DNA from: a virus
Reading direction: 5' to 3' (one strand)
Length of the DNA stretch: 64,000 bases
IMG/VR virus record: IMGVR_UViG_3300042453_001086
Coordinates: 1 to 64,000 of that record
Under the pieces are notes generated by a model. It was given only the letters and a program-made list of their open reading frames with translations, was not told the origin of the DNA and made no database searches. A program made the translations under genes and the position numbers. Within the stretch, counting starts at the first letter, position 1. Every line of letters begins with the position of its first letter. Below are positions 8,542 to 13,487 of this stretch, piece by piece.

Positions 8542-8661
8542 TCACCAAATGCCAGGGATGATTTGCCCAGTGGTCATGTAAGTACCAACAGCAATGACGA
8601 AACCGAGCATTGCCAGACGAGCGTTGAGGATCTCTGCCTCAGGGGTGAATCCGAATTTCAT
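8542..8661 (-). CDS. hli: High-light-inducible protein (39 aa)
   Basis: This is a minimal HLI/CAB-type thylakoid protein with one transmembrane helix. The chlorophyll-binding core is recognisable as ...EAEILNARLAMLGFVIAVGTYMTTG, carrying the family's ExxNARxAMxGF pattern. Such proteins protect photosystems by binding chlorophyll and quenching excess energy. The start has AGGAG eight bases upstream. It is the last gene of the hli/petF operon, directly before the terminator. It would be missed by a 60-codon cutoff. Confidence 0.9.
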   Translation of the reverse strand: MKFGFTPEAEILNARLAMLGFVIAVGTYMTTGQIIPGIW

Positions 8662-8676
8662 AGTAGTTCTCCTAGA

Positions 8677-8970
8677 TTAAAGATTTTCTTCTTGTTCAGT
8701 CAGAATAACACAGTCGCTGGTGGGATATGCTACACAAGTTAGAACCCAACCATCTGCCATTTGTTCATCATCAAGAAAGGATTGCTCCTCGTTATCAACA
8801 GTGCCGCTGATTAGTTTACCAGCACAGGCACTACAGGCACCCGCACGGCAACTGGAAGGTAGGTCGATACCTGCAAACTCAGCAGCATCAAGAATATATT
8901 GGTCATCAGGGCACTGAATAGTCTGCTCAGTACCATCAGGGGATTGAAGAGTAATGGAATAGGTAGCCAT
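8677..8970 (-). CDS. petF: Plant-type [2Fe-2S] ferredoxin PetF
   Basis: Soluble ferredoxin accepts electrons from photosystem I and feeds reductases. The 97-residue chain has the four cluster ligands Cys41, Cys46, Cys49 and Cys79 in the classic CX4CX2CX29C spacing, and the family length. Its ATG overlaps the stop of the upstream 28-residue membrane peptide (TGATG), so translation is probably coupled. A possible internal promoter (TTGACA, 16 bases, TACAAT) lies inside that small gene. The operon context (two hli genes) suggests maintenance of electron flow under light stress. Confidence 0.95.
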   Translation of the reverse strand: MATYSITLQSPDGTEQTIQCPDDQYILDAAEFAGIDLPSSCRAGACSACAGKLISGTVDNEEQSFLDDEQMADGWVLTCVAYPTSDCVILTEQEENL

Positions 8971-9056
8971 CAATAAGTCTCACAAAGTTTTTCTACAGAG
9001 ATTGCCAGCAATACGAAGAAGGCAACGGAAGTCATTGTAAACAAAAGTTCAGTCAT
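8970..9056 (-). CDS. 28-residue single-helix membrane peptide in petF operon
   Basis: The peptide [20 protein letters not shown] plus eight further residues is one hydrophobic helix with a short charged tail (VEKLCETY). GAGG sits eight bases before the ATG, and the stop overlaps the petF start. Its size and topology resemble small photosynthetic subunits of the PetG, PetN, PsbI or PsbT kind, but its sequence matches none that I can recall. Its place between hli and petF argues for a photosynthetic-membrane role; this is inference. Confidence 0.65.
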   Translation of the reverse strand: MTELLFTMTSVAFFVLLAISVEKLCETY

Positions 9057-9061
9057 TGTCA
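9034..9061 (-). promoter_or_regulatory. Possible internal promoter before petF
   Basis: The minus strand has TTGACA (9056-9061), 16 bases, then TACAAT (9034-9039). It overlaps the start of the 28-residue gene and could give petF and the distal hli extra transcription. Confidence 0.4.
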
Positions 9062-9070
9062 AGCCCTCAG

Positions 9071-9274
9071 TCAGAAGATGCCGAAGAAGAGTTTGCCAGT
9101 GACAAGATAAGAAACAGCACCAGCAACGATGCCGACCATTGCCCAACGCCCATTGTACATCTCCGTAGTTTGCATAGGAGTCATAAGACCCTTGCGATTG
9201 TATTCTTGGTAAACCATTTCAGGTTCTTTGGCCCACATGTTTTGCTGGCCATACTCATTCGTCGTAACAGTCAT
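9071..9274 (-). CDS. hli: High-light-inducible protein (67 aa)
   Basis: This is an HLI protein with a soluble N-terminal extension (about 37 residues) and a single chlorophyll-binding helix. The helix carries TTEMYNGRWAMVGIVAGAVSYLVTG, in which ExxNGRxAMxG is the family motif. It is the first gene of the hli/petF operon, preceded by a consensus promoter at 9301-9329. The role is photoprotection of the infected host's thylakoids. Confidence 0.93.
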   Translation of the reverse strand: MTVTTNEYGQQNMWAKEPEMVYQEYNRKGLMTPMQTTEMYNGRWAMVGIVAGAVSYLVTGKLFFGIF

Positions 9275-9300
9275 TTACACTCTGTCATAAATCTTTACAT

Positions 9301-9329
9301 AGTATATAGCATCCCAGTCCCCCTGTCAA
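9301..9329 (-). promoter_or_regulatory. Consensus promoter of hli/petF operon
   Basis: TTGACA (9324-9329), exactly 17 bases, and TATACT (9301-9306) are read on the minus strand, with a G-run just upstream of the -35. The layout matches the psbA early promoter. Confidence 0.8.
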
Positions 9330-9398
9330 GCCCCCTTTGTCAGGGAATCTTAATAAGTATATTCACCCATCTAAATAGTCCGAAGGTAATCTAAAGAA

Positions 9399-9530
9399 AT
9401 GCGGCGTATACAGATTTGTCTGCTAAAATGGGATGGCACTACTGAGTGGCGTGTTATTCCTTGGGGTAAACGTCACTTAGATTATCATCGTAAAGATGGA
9501 GATGTCATCATGTACTTTGAGATAAACTAA
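9399..9530 (+). CDS. Hypothetical small protein, first gene of micro-gene operon
   Basis: This codes for 43 residues starting MRRIQICLLKWDGTTEWRVI; it is soluble, basic and Trp-rich. The stop overlaps the next ATG in a TAATG junction. It heads a chain of nine same-strand genes with short overlaps or abutments. No motif is recognised. A weak promoter-like TTGTCA and TATATT pair (9337-9363, 15-base spacer) lies upstream and is divergent from hli. Confidence 0.6.
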   Translation: MRRIQICLLKWDGTTEWRVIPWGKRHLDYHRKDGDVIMYFEIN

Positions 9531-9742
9531 TGTATAACCTATCAAGTAGAGACGTTAATAGAATCATCACAGCATGTAAGCATTATGCCTACCACGAAAC
9601 TGGTAGTGACTGGATGCACGATGAGTATATGAAAATCATCAATAAACTTTGCGTCTACCTAGACCAAAACTTTGATTCAGAAACTCAAAAGCCACTTGAA
9701 TGTTACATCAATGTAAAGAAAGATGACTCATCTAGTAGTTGA
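9530..9742 (+). CDS. Hypothetical protein (70 aa)
   Basis: This soluble helical protein contains Cys and His (TACKHYAYHETGSDWMHDEY) and ends in a Ser run (KKDDSSSS). It is coupled to the upstream gene through TAATG and overlaps the next gene by 20 bases. No recognised domain. Confidence 0.65.
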   Translation: MYNLSSRDVNRIITACKHYAYHETGSDWMHDEYMKIINKLCVYLDQNFDSETQKPLECYINVKKDDSSSS

Positions 9743-9863
9743 AATATTAAATAATCCCATCAGTTTGGGCATCCTTTGCTTTGCCCTTGTAATGTTTCCC
9801 ATTATCGGAATCGCTAAAATCCATGACACAAGTAACGAAAGAAGAAGTGAAGGAGATGATTGA
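9723..9863 (+). CDS. Small membrane protein (46 aa)
   Basis: This starts MTHLVVEILNNP, then a hydrophobic helix of about 18 residues (SLGILCFALVMFPIIGIA) and a charged tail KIHDTSNERRSEGDD. It overlaps both its neighbours in different frames. The helix plus the neighbouring single-helix proteins make this block a set of micro-membrane proteins. Confidence 0.5.
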   Translation: MTHLVVEILNNPISLGILCFALVMFPIIGIAKIHDTSNERRSEGDD

Positions 9864-10011
9864 TGATGCAATACGAAGACACAATCGTAATGCTGCGATT
9901 ACTTCAATGTGTATTGGCTGGGTTGTTCTTGCACTTTTTGCTGAGGGTCTTCTTAGACTCATTGGAGTAATACCACCTCTGCTACCATGGCTCAGCATTA
10001 CCCTGAAATAA
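9823..10011 (+). CDS. Small single-helix membrane protein (62 aa)
   Basis: A charged amphipathic N-terminus (MTQVTKEEVKEMIDDAIRRH) is followed by a hydrophobic segment of about 30 residues (AAITSMCIGWVVLALFAEGLL and beyond). The layout (soluble helix, then membrane helix) suggests a membrane-anchored oligomeric peptide. It overlaps the previous gene by 41 bases and the next by 25. Confidence 0.55.
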   Translation: MTQVTKEEVKEMIDDAIRRHNRNAAITSMCIGWVVLALFAEGLLRLIGVIPPLLPWLSITLK

Positions 10012-10166
10012 TAGGAATAGTTTTCCTGCTAGTGTTTGCTGCCACCATGTTCTATCAAGGAACATGTATCATCAAAGGGCAGCGTGGTTATTCATGTAGA
10101 GATTACATGAAGCAAGATAGCACAAACATGCGTAAAAGAATAGAAGAAATACTTAAGGACAAATGA
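9987..10166 (+). CDS. Small single-helix membrane protein (59 aa)
   Basis: This begins MAQHYPEIIGIVFLLVFAAT, an N-terminal helix with signal-anchor character. A cytoplasm-type charged region follows, with CRDYMKQDSTNMRKRIEEILKDK at the end. Its stop overlaps the next start in ATGA. No homologue comes to mind. Confidence 0.55.
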   Translation: MAQHYPEIIGIVFLLVFAATMFYQGTCIIKGQRGYSCRDYMKQDSTNMRKRIEEILKDK

Positions 10167-10276
10167 TAACTCTTACCGAAGAAGACTTACAAGAACTACA
10201 AGAAATAGTTTTCCAACAAAAGATGGACGAGTTATTTGAAGAACCATCTACCTACGAGGATGATGACCACTACTGA
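10163..10276 (+). CDS. Acidic micro-protein (37 aa)
   Basis: This is a very acidic soluble peptide, MITLTEEDLQELQEIVFQQK followed by MDELFEEP and a DDDHY tail. It is coupled to the preceding gene by an ATGA overlap and overlaps the next gene by 17 bases. It is the only clearly acidic soluble member in the middle of the membrane-peptide chain. Confidence 0.5.
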   Translation: MITLTEEDLQELQEIVFQQKMDELFEEPSTYEDDDHY

Positions 10277-10385
10277 ATGGTTACAGTTTATTAGTTTTGT
10301 ATCCGATATGCTCTACATGCTCGTTGCATTTATGTGCGGGCTCATCATCGGATACATAATAGGATTTAGAAACGGAGGAATGTAA
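10260..10385 (+). CDS. Small membrane protein (41 aa)
   Basis: This is MMTTTEWLQFISFVSDMLYM with a following helix (LVAFMCGLIIGYIIGF) and a short RNGGM tail. Two adjacent ATG codons could start it. Its stop overlaps the next ATG in TAATG. Single transmembrane segment; function unknown. Confidence 0.5.
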   Translation: MMTTTEWLQFISFVSDMLYMLVAFMCGLIIGYIIGFRNGGM

Positions 10386-10510
10386 TGGACCAACTTCCAT
10401 GGGGAGTAATCATATTACTATCATCTGGCTTATTGTTTACACTATATTGTATCTACTACATACTACGCTTAGCATACGAGGAAATGAAAGATGAACCACC
10501 TCATCATTAA
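10385..10510 (+). CDS. Small membrane protein (41 aa)
   Basis: MDQLPWGVIILLSSGLLFTL is the start of one hydrophobic helix of about 25 residues. An EEMKDEPPHH tail follows. It is coupled by TAATG to the upstream gene and overlaps the downstream gene by 20 bases. Confidence 0.5.
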   Translation: MDQLPWGVIILLSSGLLFTLYCIYYILRLAYEEMKDEPPHH

Positions 10511-10592
10511 GTCTTTACTGTTGTTCACTTCCATAGGTCTATTCATCTATTGGGGATTGAACAATGCTTATCCTACTGACTTGACAAGTTGA
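10491..10592 (+). CDS. Small membrane protein (33 aa), last gene of chain
   Basis: MNHLIIKSLLLFTSIGLFIY is an N-terminal hydrophobic helix, and the remainder is short and polar. The end of the gene overlaps the -35 element of the next promoter (10581-10586), so the chain ends where a new transcription unit begins. Confidence 0.5.
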   Translation: MNHLIIKSLLLFTSIGLFIYWGLNNAYPTDLTS

Positions 10593-10609
10593 CATATATA
10601 TCTTATAAT
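10581..10609 (+). promoter_or_regulatory. Perfect consensus promoter (plus strand)
   Basis: TTGACA (10581-10586), 17 bases, TATAAT (10604-10609). It drives the three-gene unit at 10633-11339. Confidence 0.8.
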
Positions 10610-10632
10610 CAGCCACATATATCTGTTTTGTT

Positions 10633-10833
10633 ATGACGCACTACAAACCATACTCAGCTGAGTGGCATCGCAAACGCTATCTAAAGGAAGCGTTGGACAA
10701 GTATTTGGATGAATACATCGACAACGAAGTAATCGTTGAAGATATTTTAGACATTCTATCTGAACGCTCCGAGAAAGCATACCAAGAGTTCAGTAGAATC
10801 AACGATTTGGAATCAATGCTAAATGCTAAATAA
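10633..10833 (+). CDS. Conserved-looking hypothetical protein (66 aa)
   Basis: This is a helical, highly charged protein starting MTHYKPYSAEWHRKRYLKEA, with an acidic middle (EYIDNEVIVEDILDILSE). It lies directly downstream of a perfect promoter and is probably expressed early. I recall similar small proteins in other cyanomyoviruses, but no function. Confidence 0.7.
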   Translation: MTHYKPYSAEWHRKRYLKEALDKYLDEYIDNEVIVEDILDILSERSEKAYQEFSRINDLESMLNAK

Positions 10834-10852
10834 CCCTATATGGAGATTGCAC

Positions 10853-11179
10853 ATGCTCTCTACACAATATCGCCTACGCTTGGAAGGTATCTGCAGCAAG
10901 ATTGCCAAGCATGAATCAGTAGGTTTAGAAGATATGATTTGGGCAGAGAAACTGGCCAAAGCAAATCGTTCTGCTGCAACAATACTACGTCAAGCAAGAC
11001 GTAAAGCAGAGAACCCAGACATGCAAGAAGGAGATATGGATGATTTTTTAAATCAACTTGACATCGGTGGTCTTGGACACGAACGTTTCGGCAAGCGTGG
11101 TTTTGATAGTGTAGATGATATGGTTGATTGGTTTACTGAAGGTAGAGACAAACCCGAAGACTGGAGGCAACGTGACTGA
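10853..11179 (+). CDS. Hypothetical helical protein (108 aa)
   Basis: The start at 10853 (MLSTQYRLRLEG) is preferred over an ATG ten codons earlier because GGAG lies seven bases before it. The protein is helical and basic in its first half (AEKLAKANRSAATILRQARRKAE) and has an acidic C-terminus with DMVDWFTEGRDKPEDW. No recognised domain. Its stop overlaps the GTG start of the next gene. Confidence 0.7.
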   Translation: MLSTQYRLRLEGICSKIAKHESVGLEDMIWAEKLAKANRSAATILRQARRKAENPDMQEGDMDDFLNQLDIGGLGHERFGKRGFDSVDDMVDWFTEGRDKPEDWRQRD

Positions 11180-11339
11180 AGACAACGACAAATGGAATAG
11201 AGGTTTAGATCTATTCATAGAGAGCGTACACAAACCAGACAACGAACTGAGACAGTGTGCTCACAATCAGAAATGCTACCACGAGCTAATGTATATCAGG
11301 GAAGCGATGATTCAATACTTACATACACTAAGGAAATAA
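11172..11339 (+). CDS. Hypothetical protein with GTG start (55 aa)
   Basis: The likely start is GTG at 11172, because GGAGG precedes it and it overlaps the upstream stop in GTGACTGA. The product runs VTEDNDKWNRGLDLFIES and ends EAMIQYLHTLRK; it is soluble and helical with Cys and His. It is followed directly by a bidirectional terminator. Confidence 0.6.
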   Translation: MTEDNDKWNRGLDLFIESVHKPDNELRQCAHNQKCYHELMYIREAMIQYLHTLRK

Positions 11340-11361
11340 AAAAGGGGGCATACGCCCCCTT
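11338..11361. terminator. Bidirectional terminator
   Basis: A perfect six-pair stem GGGGGC/GCCCCC with loop ATAC. Six A on the left provide a T-run for the minus-strand unit; the plus side has only TT. It separates the plus-strand unit from the convergent DUF4278/tRNA unit. Confidence 0.8.
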
Positions 11362-11368
11362 CGTTGTA

Positions 11369-11452
11369 TCATAGAGTTGCCATATGATATTGGGCAATCT
11401 CCAATCTCTTTTGTTTTTCAATCTGTCTACGGATTAGATTCAACCAGTTCAT
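11369..11452 (-). CDS. Micro-protein (27 aa)
   Basis: This is MNWLNLIRRQIEKQKRLEIA plus seven residues, a basic amphipathic helix. AGGAGGT lies seven bases upstream, an ideal ribosome-binding site, and its ATG overlaps the stop of the upstream DUF4278-like gene (ATGA). The strong translation signals argue that it is real despite its size. Confidence 0.6.
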   Translation of the reverse strand: MNWLNLIRRQIEKQKRLEIAQYHMATL

Positions 11453-11607
11453 TTTGCTACCTCCTGATTGTTACAGGGACGATAGGCAACACCACGATAT
11501 GTATTCTGTGGATGTGCTGGTGCATGAGTTTGTGAATACCAACGCTGATATTCTTGCTTAGGTACGTCAGTGTTGTACTGACAACCTCTGTAGGTTGCTT
11601 GTGACAT
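11449..11607 (-). CDS. DUF4278-like small protein (52 aa)
   Basis: The chain contains two copies of the YRG-x-x-Y element: TYRGCQYNTD near the N-terminus and TYRGVAYRP near the C-terminus. This is the hallmark of cyanobacterial DUF4278 proteins as I remember them, so this is probably a host-derived gene of unknown function. AAGGAG sits seven bases before the ATG. It lies downstream of the main tRNA cluster and is probably on the same transcript. Confidence 0.7.
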   Translation of the reverse strand: MSQATYRGCQYNTDVPKQEYQRWYSQTHAPAHPQNTYRGVAYRPCNNQEVAK

Positions 11608-11770
11608 TAGGTTTCTCCTTAGTTTTTTAGGTTAAAGAGCGTTCCTTCAGTCGGCTTTTGCGTTCGCTATATAGCGAATGAACGATCCGTTCCGAGTCGG
11701 CTTACTTCCGTCCCATAGGGATGAACGTATTTTATATATGGTATCCTTTTTGTAACTTTAGATACCAAAC
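11608..11770 (-). other. Intergenic segment with palindrome and repeated octamer
   Basis: This 163-base gap between the tRNA cluster and the DUF4278-like gene holds a perfect 16-base palindrome, TTCGCTATATAGCGAA (11663-11678). GTCGGCTT occurs once on each side of it. No open frame with a ribosome-binding site is visible. It may be an operator, an RNA-processing site or a structured leader. Confidence 0.4.
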
Positions 11771-11843
11771 ACTCTCTGTAGGATTCGAACCTACGACACC
11801 CTGATCCGTAGTCAAGTGCTCTAATCCACTGAGCTAAGAGAGT
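11771..11843 (-). tRNA. tRNA-Arg (ACG)
   Basis: Complete cloverleaf: seven-pair acceptor ACTCTCT/AGAGAGT, GTTCGAATC T-loop region and anticodon loop CTACGGA. No encoded CCA. Last tRNA of the cluster. Confidence 0.95.
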
Positions 11844-11848
11844 AAGGT

Positions 11849-11919
11849 TCTGAGGGTAGGATTCGAACCCACGAATGGCGGGACCAAAACCCGCTGCCTT
11901 ACCGCTTGGCGACCTCAGA
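11849..11919 (-). tRNA. tRNA-Gln (TTG)
   Basis: Acceptor TCTGAGG/CCTCAGA; anticodon stem GCGGG/CCCGC with loop TTTTGGT, giving anticodon TTG. The T-loop is standard. Confidence 0.93.
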
Positions 11920-11920
11920 A

Positions 11921-11991
11921 GCCCTCAACTAGATTCGAACTAGCGACCTACTCATTACTAGTGAGTTGCTCTACCACTGAGCTATAAGGGC
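11921..11991 (-). tRNA. tRNA-Thr (AGT), unusual A34
   Basis: Acceptor GCCCTTA/TGAGGGC; perfect anticodon stem ACTCA/TGAGT with loop CTAGTAA, giving AGT. In bacteria A34 is normally confined to tRNA-Arg(ACG), so this anticodon is unusual. Other positions look normal. Confidence 0.9.
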
Positions 11992-11993
11992 GG

Positions 11994-12064
11994 GGTGACG
12001 TATGAGAATCGAACCCATCTAGGTGGTTCCACAAACCACTGCCTTACCTCTAGGCTAACGTCAC
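11994..12064 (-). tRNA. tRNA-His (GTG)
   Basis: Acceptor GTGACGT/ACGTCAC and discriminator C73 as expected for histidine. Anticodon stem GTGGT/ACCAC, loop TTGTGGA. The base before the acceptor is T and not the G-1 usual for tRNA-His. Confidence 0.92.
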
Positions 12065-12066
12065 AA

Positions 12067-12137
12067 GGCAGTGGGTAGAATCAAACTACCGACATGGAGG
12101 GTATGAATCTCCTGTTCTATCACTGAACTACACTGCC
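12067..12137 (-). tRNA. tRNA with CAT anticodon (elongator Met or Ile2)
   Basis: Acceptor GGCAGTG/CACTGCC; anticodon loop TTCATAC. One A-C mismatch closes the anticodon stem. The T-loop is TTTGATT (T at position 56) and the D-loop AGTGATA (A at position 19), a paired departure from the usual G19-C56. Whether CAT is modified to lysidine (Ile) cannot be told. Confidence 0.85.
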
Positions 12138-12142
12138 AAAGT

Positions 12143-12213
12143 GGAACCGACAAGATTTGAACTTGTGACCGCTCGGTTATCAGCCGAGTGCTCTACCGCT
12201 GAGCTACGATTCC
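12143..12213 (-). tRNA. tRNA-Ile (GAT)
   Basis: Anticodon stem CTCGG/CCGAG with loop CTGATAA; regular D and T arms. Confidence 0.94.
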
Positions 12214-12218
12214 ATAGT

Positions 12219-12289
12219 ATTCCTAACGGGATTCGAACCCGTGCTGCCACCTTGAAAGGGTGGTGACCTAACCGCTAGTCGATAGGAAC
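12219..12289 (-). tRNA. tRNA-Glu (TTC)
   Basis: Acceptor GTTCCTA/TAGGAAT (one G-T pair); anticodon stem CCACC/GGTGG with loop CTTTCAA. Confidence 0.94.
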
Positions 12290-12338
12290 TTGATGCTACA
12301 ACCGCCAAGGAGGGACACTCCACAGGCAGCGTAGCAAC
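12290..12338 (-). ncRNA. Long hairpin between tRNA-Asp and tRNA-Glu
   Basis: The 49-base spacer folds end to end on the minus strand: outer stem TGCTAC/GTAGCA, middle TGCC/GGCG and a GGAG/CTCC tip. It could be a processing signal or a small stable RNA like those in the T4 tRNA cluster. Confidence 0.4.
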
Positions 12339-12409
12339 GACTCTAACGGGATTTGAACCCGTGATACTACCGTGACAGGGTAGCGTGATAACCGCTTCAC
12401 TATAGAGTC
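12339..12409 (-). tRNA. tRNA-Asp (GTC)
   Basis: Acceptor GACTCTA/TAGAGTC; anticodon stem CTACC/GGTAG, loop CTGTCAC. Confidence 0.94.
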
Positions 12410-12413
12410 AAAT

Positions 12414-12485
12414 GGGTCTGGTCGGGCTCGAACCGACGACTTACAGGTTAAAAGCCCGCTACTCTACCAACTGAGTTACAGACCC
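12414..12485 (-). tRNA. tRNA-Lys (TTT)
   Basis: Acceptor GGGTCTG/CAGACCC; anticodon loop CTTTTAA; regular D and T arms. Confidence 0.94.
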
Positions 12486-12554
12486 AAGAGATTAGATTGT
12501 CAAGGTGCTGGTCGGGGTGGTTCCCCTTCCGTCGATGGATGTATCATAGCAAAA

Positions 12555-12580
12555 GGGGGGTGGTTTTGCAACCGCCCCCC
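12555..12580 (-). terminator. Strong hairpin terminator inside tRNA region
   Basis: An 11-pair stem (one mismatch), GGGGGGTGGTT with AACCGCCCCCC and a TTGC loop, is followed on the minus strand by TTTT. It lies between the small gene at 12608 and tRNA-Lys, so it may end or attenuate transcription within the tRNA cluster. Confidence 0.7.
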
Positions 12581-12607
12581 TGATAAATCTTGCTTATGTA
12601 TCGATGG

Positions 12608-12694
12608 TTACATATTAGCAAGCAGGAGGGATTTGGCGATATGCTGGCGGCAATCGCTAATCTTAATCTCCATTTGCTTGTTGAAGTTAACCAT
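12608..12694 (-). CDS. Possible 28-residue peptide between late promoter and terminator
   Basis: The frame starts MVNFNKQMEIKISDCRQHIA and ends LLANM. A perfect late-promoter box (12715-12722) is just upstream and a strong terminator just downstream, so a short late RNA is expected here. There is no clear ribosome-binding site, so the RNA could instead be non-coding. Confidence 0.35.
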   Translation of the reverse strand: MVNFNKQMEIKISDCRQHIAKSLLLANM

Positions 12695-12714
12695 GATGTT
12701 TACCAATGTGTGTT

Positions 12715-12722
12715 TATTTATA
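12715..12722 (-). promoter_or_regulatory. Late promoter inside the tRNA cluster
   Basis: Perfect TATAAATA on the minus strand, just past the 3' end of tRNA-Tyr. Confidence 0.55.
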
Positions 12723-12723
12723 T

Positions 12724-12804
12724 GGGCAGGGAGGGATTTGAACCCCCGAAAGCATAGCTGTCTGATTTACAGTCAGATTCCTTTAACCACTCGGAAACCT
12801 ACCC
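12724..12804 (-). tRNA. tRNA-Tyr (GTA)
   Basis: 81 bases with a long variable arm as in bacterial tRNA-Tyr; anticodon stem TCTGA/TCAGA with loop CTGTAAA. Confidence 0.94.
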
Positions 12805-12808
12805 GAAC

Positions 12809-12880
12809 TCCCCCACCTGGACTCGAACCAGGAACATCAAAGTTAACAGCTTTGCGCTCTGCCAATTGAGCTATAGGGGA
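12809..12880 (-). tRNA. tRNA-Asn (GTT)
   Basis: Anticodon stem CAAAG/CTTTG with loop CTGTTAA; acceptor TCCCCTA/TGGGGGA with one G-T wobble pair. Confidence 0.94.
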
Positions 12881-12886
12881 ATGAAA

Positions 12887-13057
12887 TCAGGATTGTTTAC
12901 AATCCATCATATATTCTACTGTGTTTGCAATGTCATTCATGGCATCACGCAGATGTGGTCGTTGACCACTCTCTTGTCTAACGATTGGTCTGTGGTCGTC
13001 AGTCAGAGACCAACGCCATTGATTCATATTAGCGCAATACCACAGATTAATTTTCAT
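12887..13057 (-). CDS. Small hypothetical protein within tRNA cluster (56 aa)
   Basis: This starts MKINLWYCANMNQWRWSLTD; the second half, RQESGQRPHLRDAMNDIANT, reads like a folded conserved protein. The ATG at 13057 overlaps the end of the upstream gene by 11 bases, which supports that start over in-frame ATGs farther upstream. Trp- and Cys-rich; function unknown. It lies between tRNA-Asn and tRNA-Gly. Confidence 0.65.
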   Translation of the reverse strand: MKINLWYCANMNQWRWSLTDDHRPIVRQESGQRPHLRDAMNDIANTVEYMMDCKQS

Positions 13058-13217
13058 GTTTGAAATGTTCCAATCGTATCCAGTTGAGAAGCGCATGTAT
13101 TTCAGATGATGAATGATGTGGGGTGCCGAGATAATACTCGGTTGTTTCTGCTTCGGAAGCATACATTTCAAGTGCTCTAATAGCAACTTCTCTGTCTCTC
13201 TGTGAAATAAGTGACAT
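13047..13217 (-). CDS. Small hypothetical protein within tRNA cluster (56 aa)
   Basis: This starts MSLISQRDREVAIRALEMYA and is mostly helical and charged. GAGGA lies eight bases before the ATG, a good ribosome-binding site. It follows tRNA-Gly and is coupled by overlap to the next gene. Function unknown. Confidence 0.65.
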   Translation of the reverse strand: MSLISQRDREVAIRALEMYASEAETTEYYLGTPHHSSSEIHALLNWIRLEHFKHEN

Positions 13218-13242
13218 GTTATTTATCCTCTAGTTGGAGGAA

Positions 13243-13313
13243 GCGGATTAGGGGATTCGAACCCCTGACGAACTGCTTGGAAGGCAGCCATTCTACCACT
13301 GAATTAAATCCGC
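13243..13313 (-). tRNA. tRNA-Gly (TCC)
   Basis: Acceptor GCGGATT/AATCCGC; anticodon stem GCTGC/GCAGT with loop CTTCCAA. Confidence 0.94.
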
Positions 13314-13417
13314 AGGTGCTCTCCACTACACTATATATCTGCTACGATAGCGTGTAGTTTTGAGCGAAACCCAACATATTGGGCTGCAATCTCCAGTTTT
13401 TCATGCTTTTGATTGCC
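13314..13417 (-). other. Spacer with two hairpins, no convincing gene
   Basis: The minus strand folds CCCAA/TTGGG (loop TATG) and CTACAC/GTGTAG. A 20-codon frame (MKNWRLQPN...) has no ribosome-binding site. Likely tRNA-precursor spacer. Confidence 0.4.
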
Positions 13418-13487
13418 TTTGCGTGTCGGACTTGAACCAACAACCTCCCCACCATCGGGGGCGCTCTACCGATTGAGCTAACGCTGA
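13418..13487 (-). pseudogene. Degenerate tRNA-Pro-like gene (TGG)
   Basis: D arm and T arm are intact, but the acceptor TCAGCGT/ACGCAAA has two internal mismatches. In either folding of the anticodon arm position 33 is not T (A or G). The anticodon would be TGG. A fully normal tRNA-Pro(TGG) exists at 16093-16165, preceded by a related spacer, so this looks like a decayed duplicate. Confidence 0.65.

Noticed and set aside
9337-9363. TTGTCA and TATATT as a promoter for the micro-gene chain
   Set aside because: The spacer is only 15 bases and the -35 is poor, so I do not list it as a promoter.
12633-12869. Plus-strand frame of 78 codons with GRDLNPR and PGLEPGTSKL stretches
   Set aside because: These peptides are the well-known artefact of reading tRNA genes on the opposite strand; it lies across tRNA-Tyr and tRNA-Asn.
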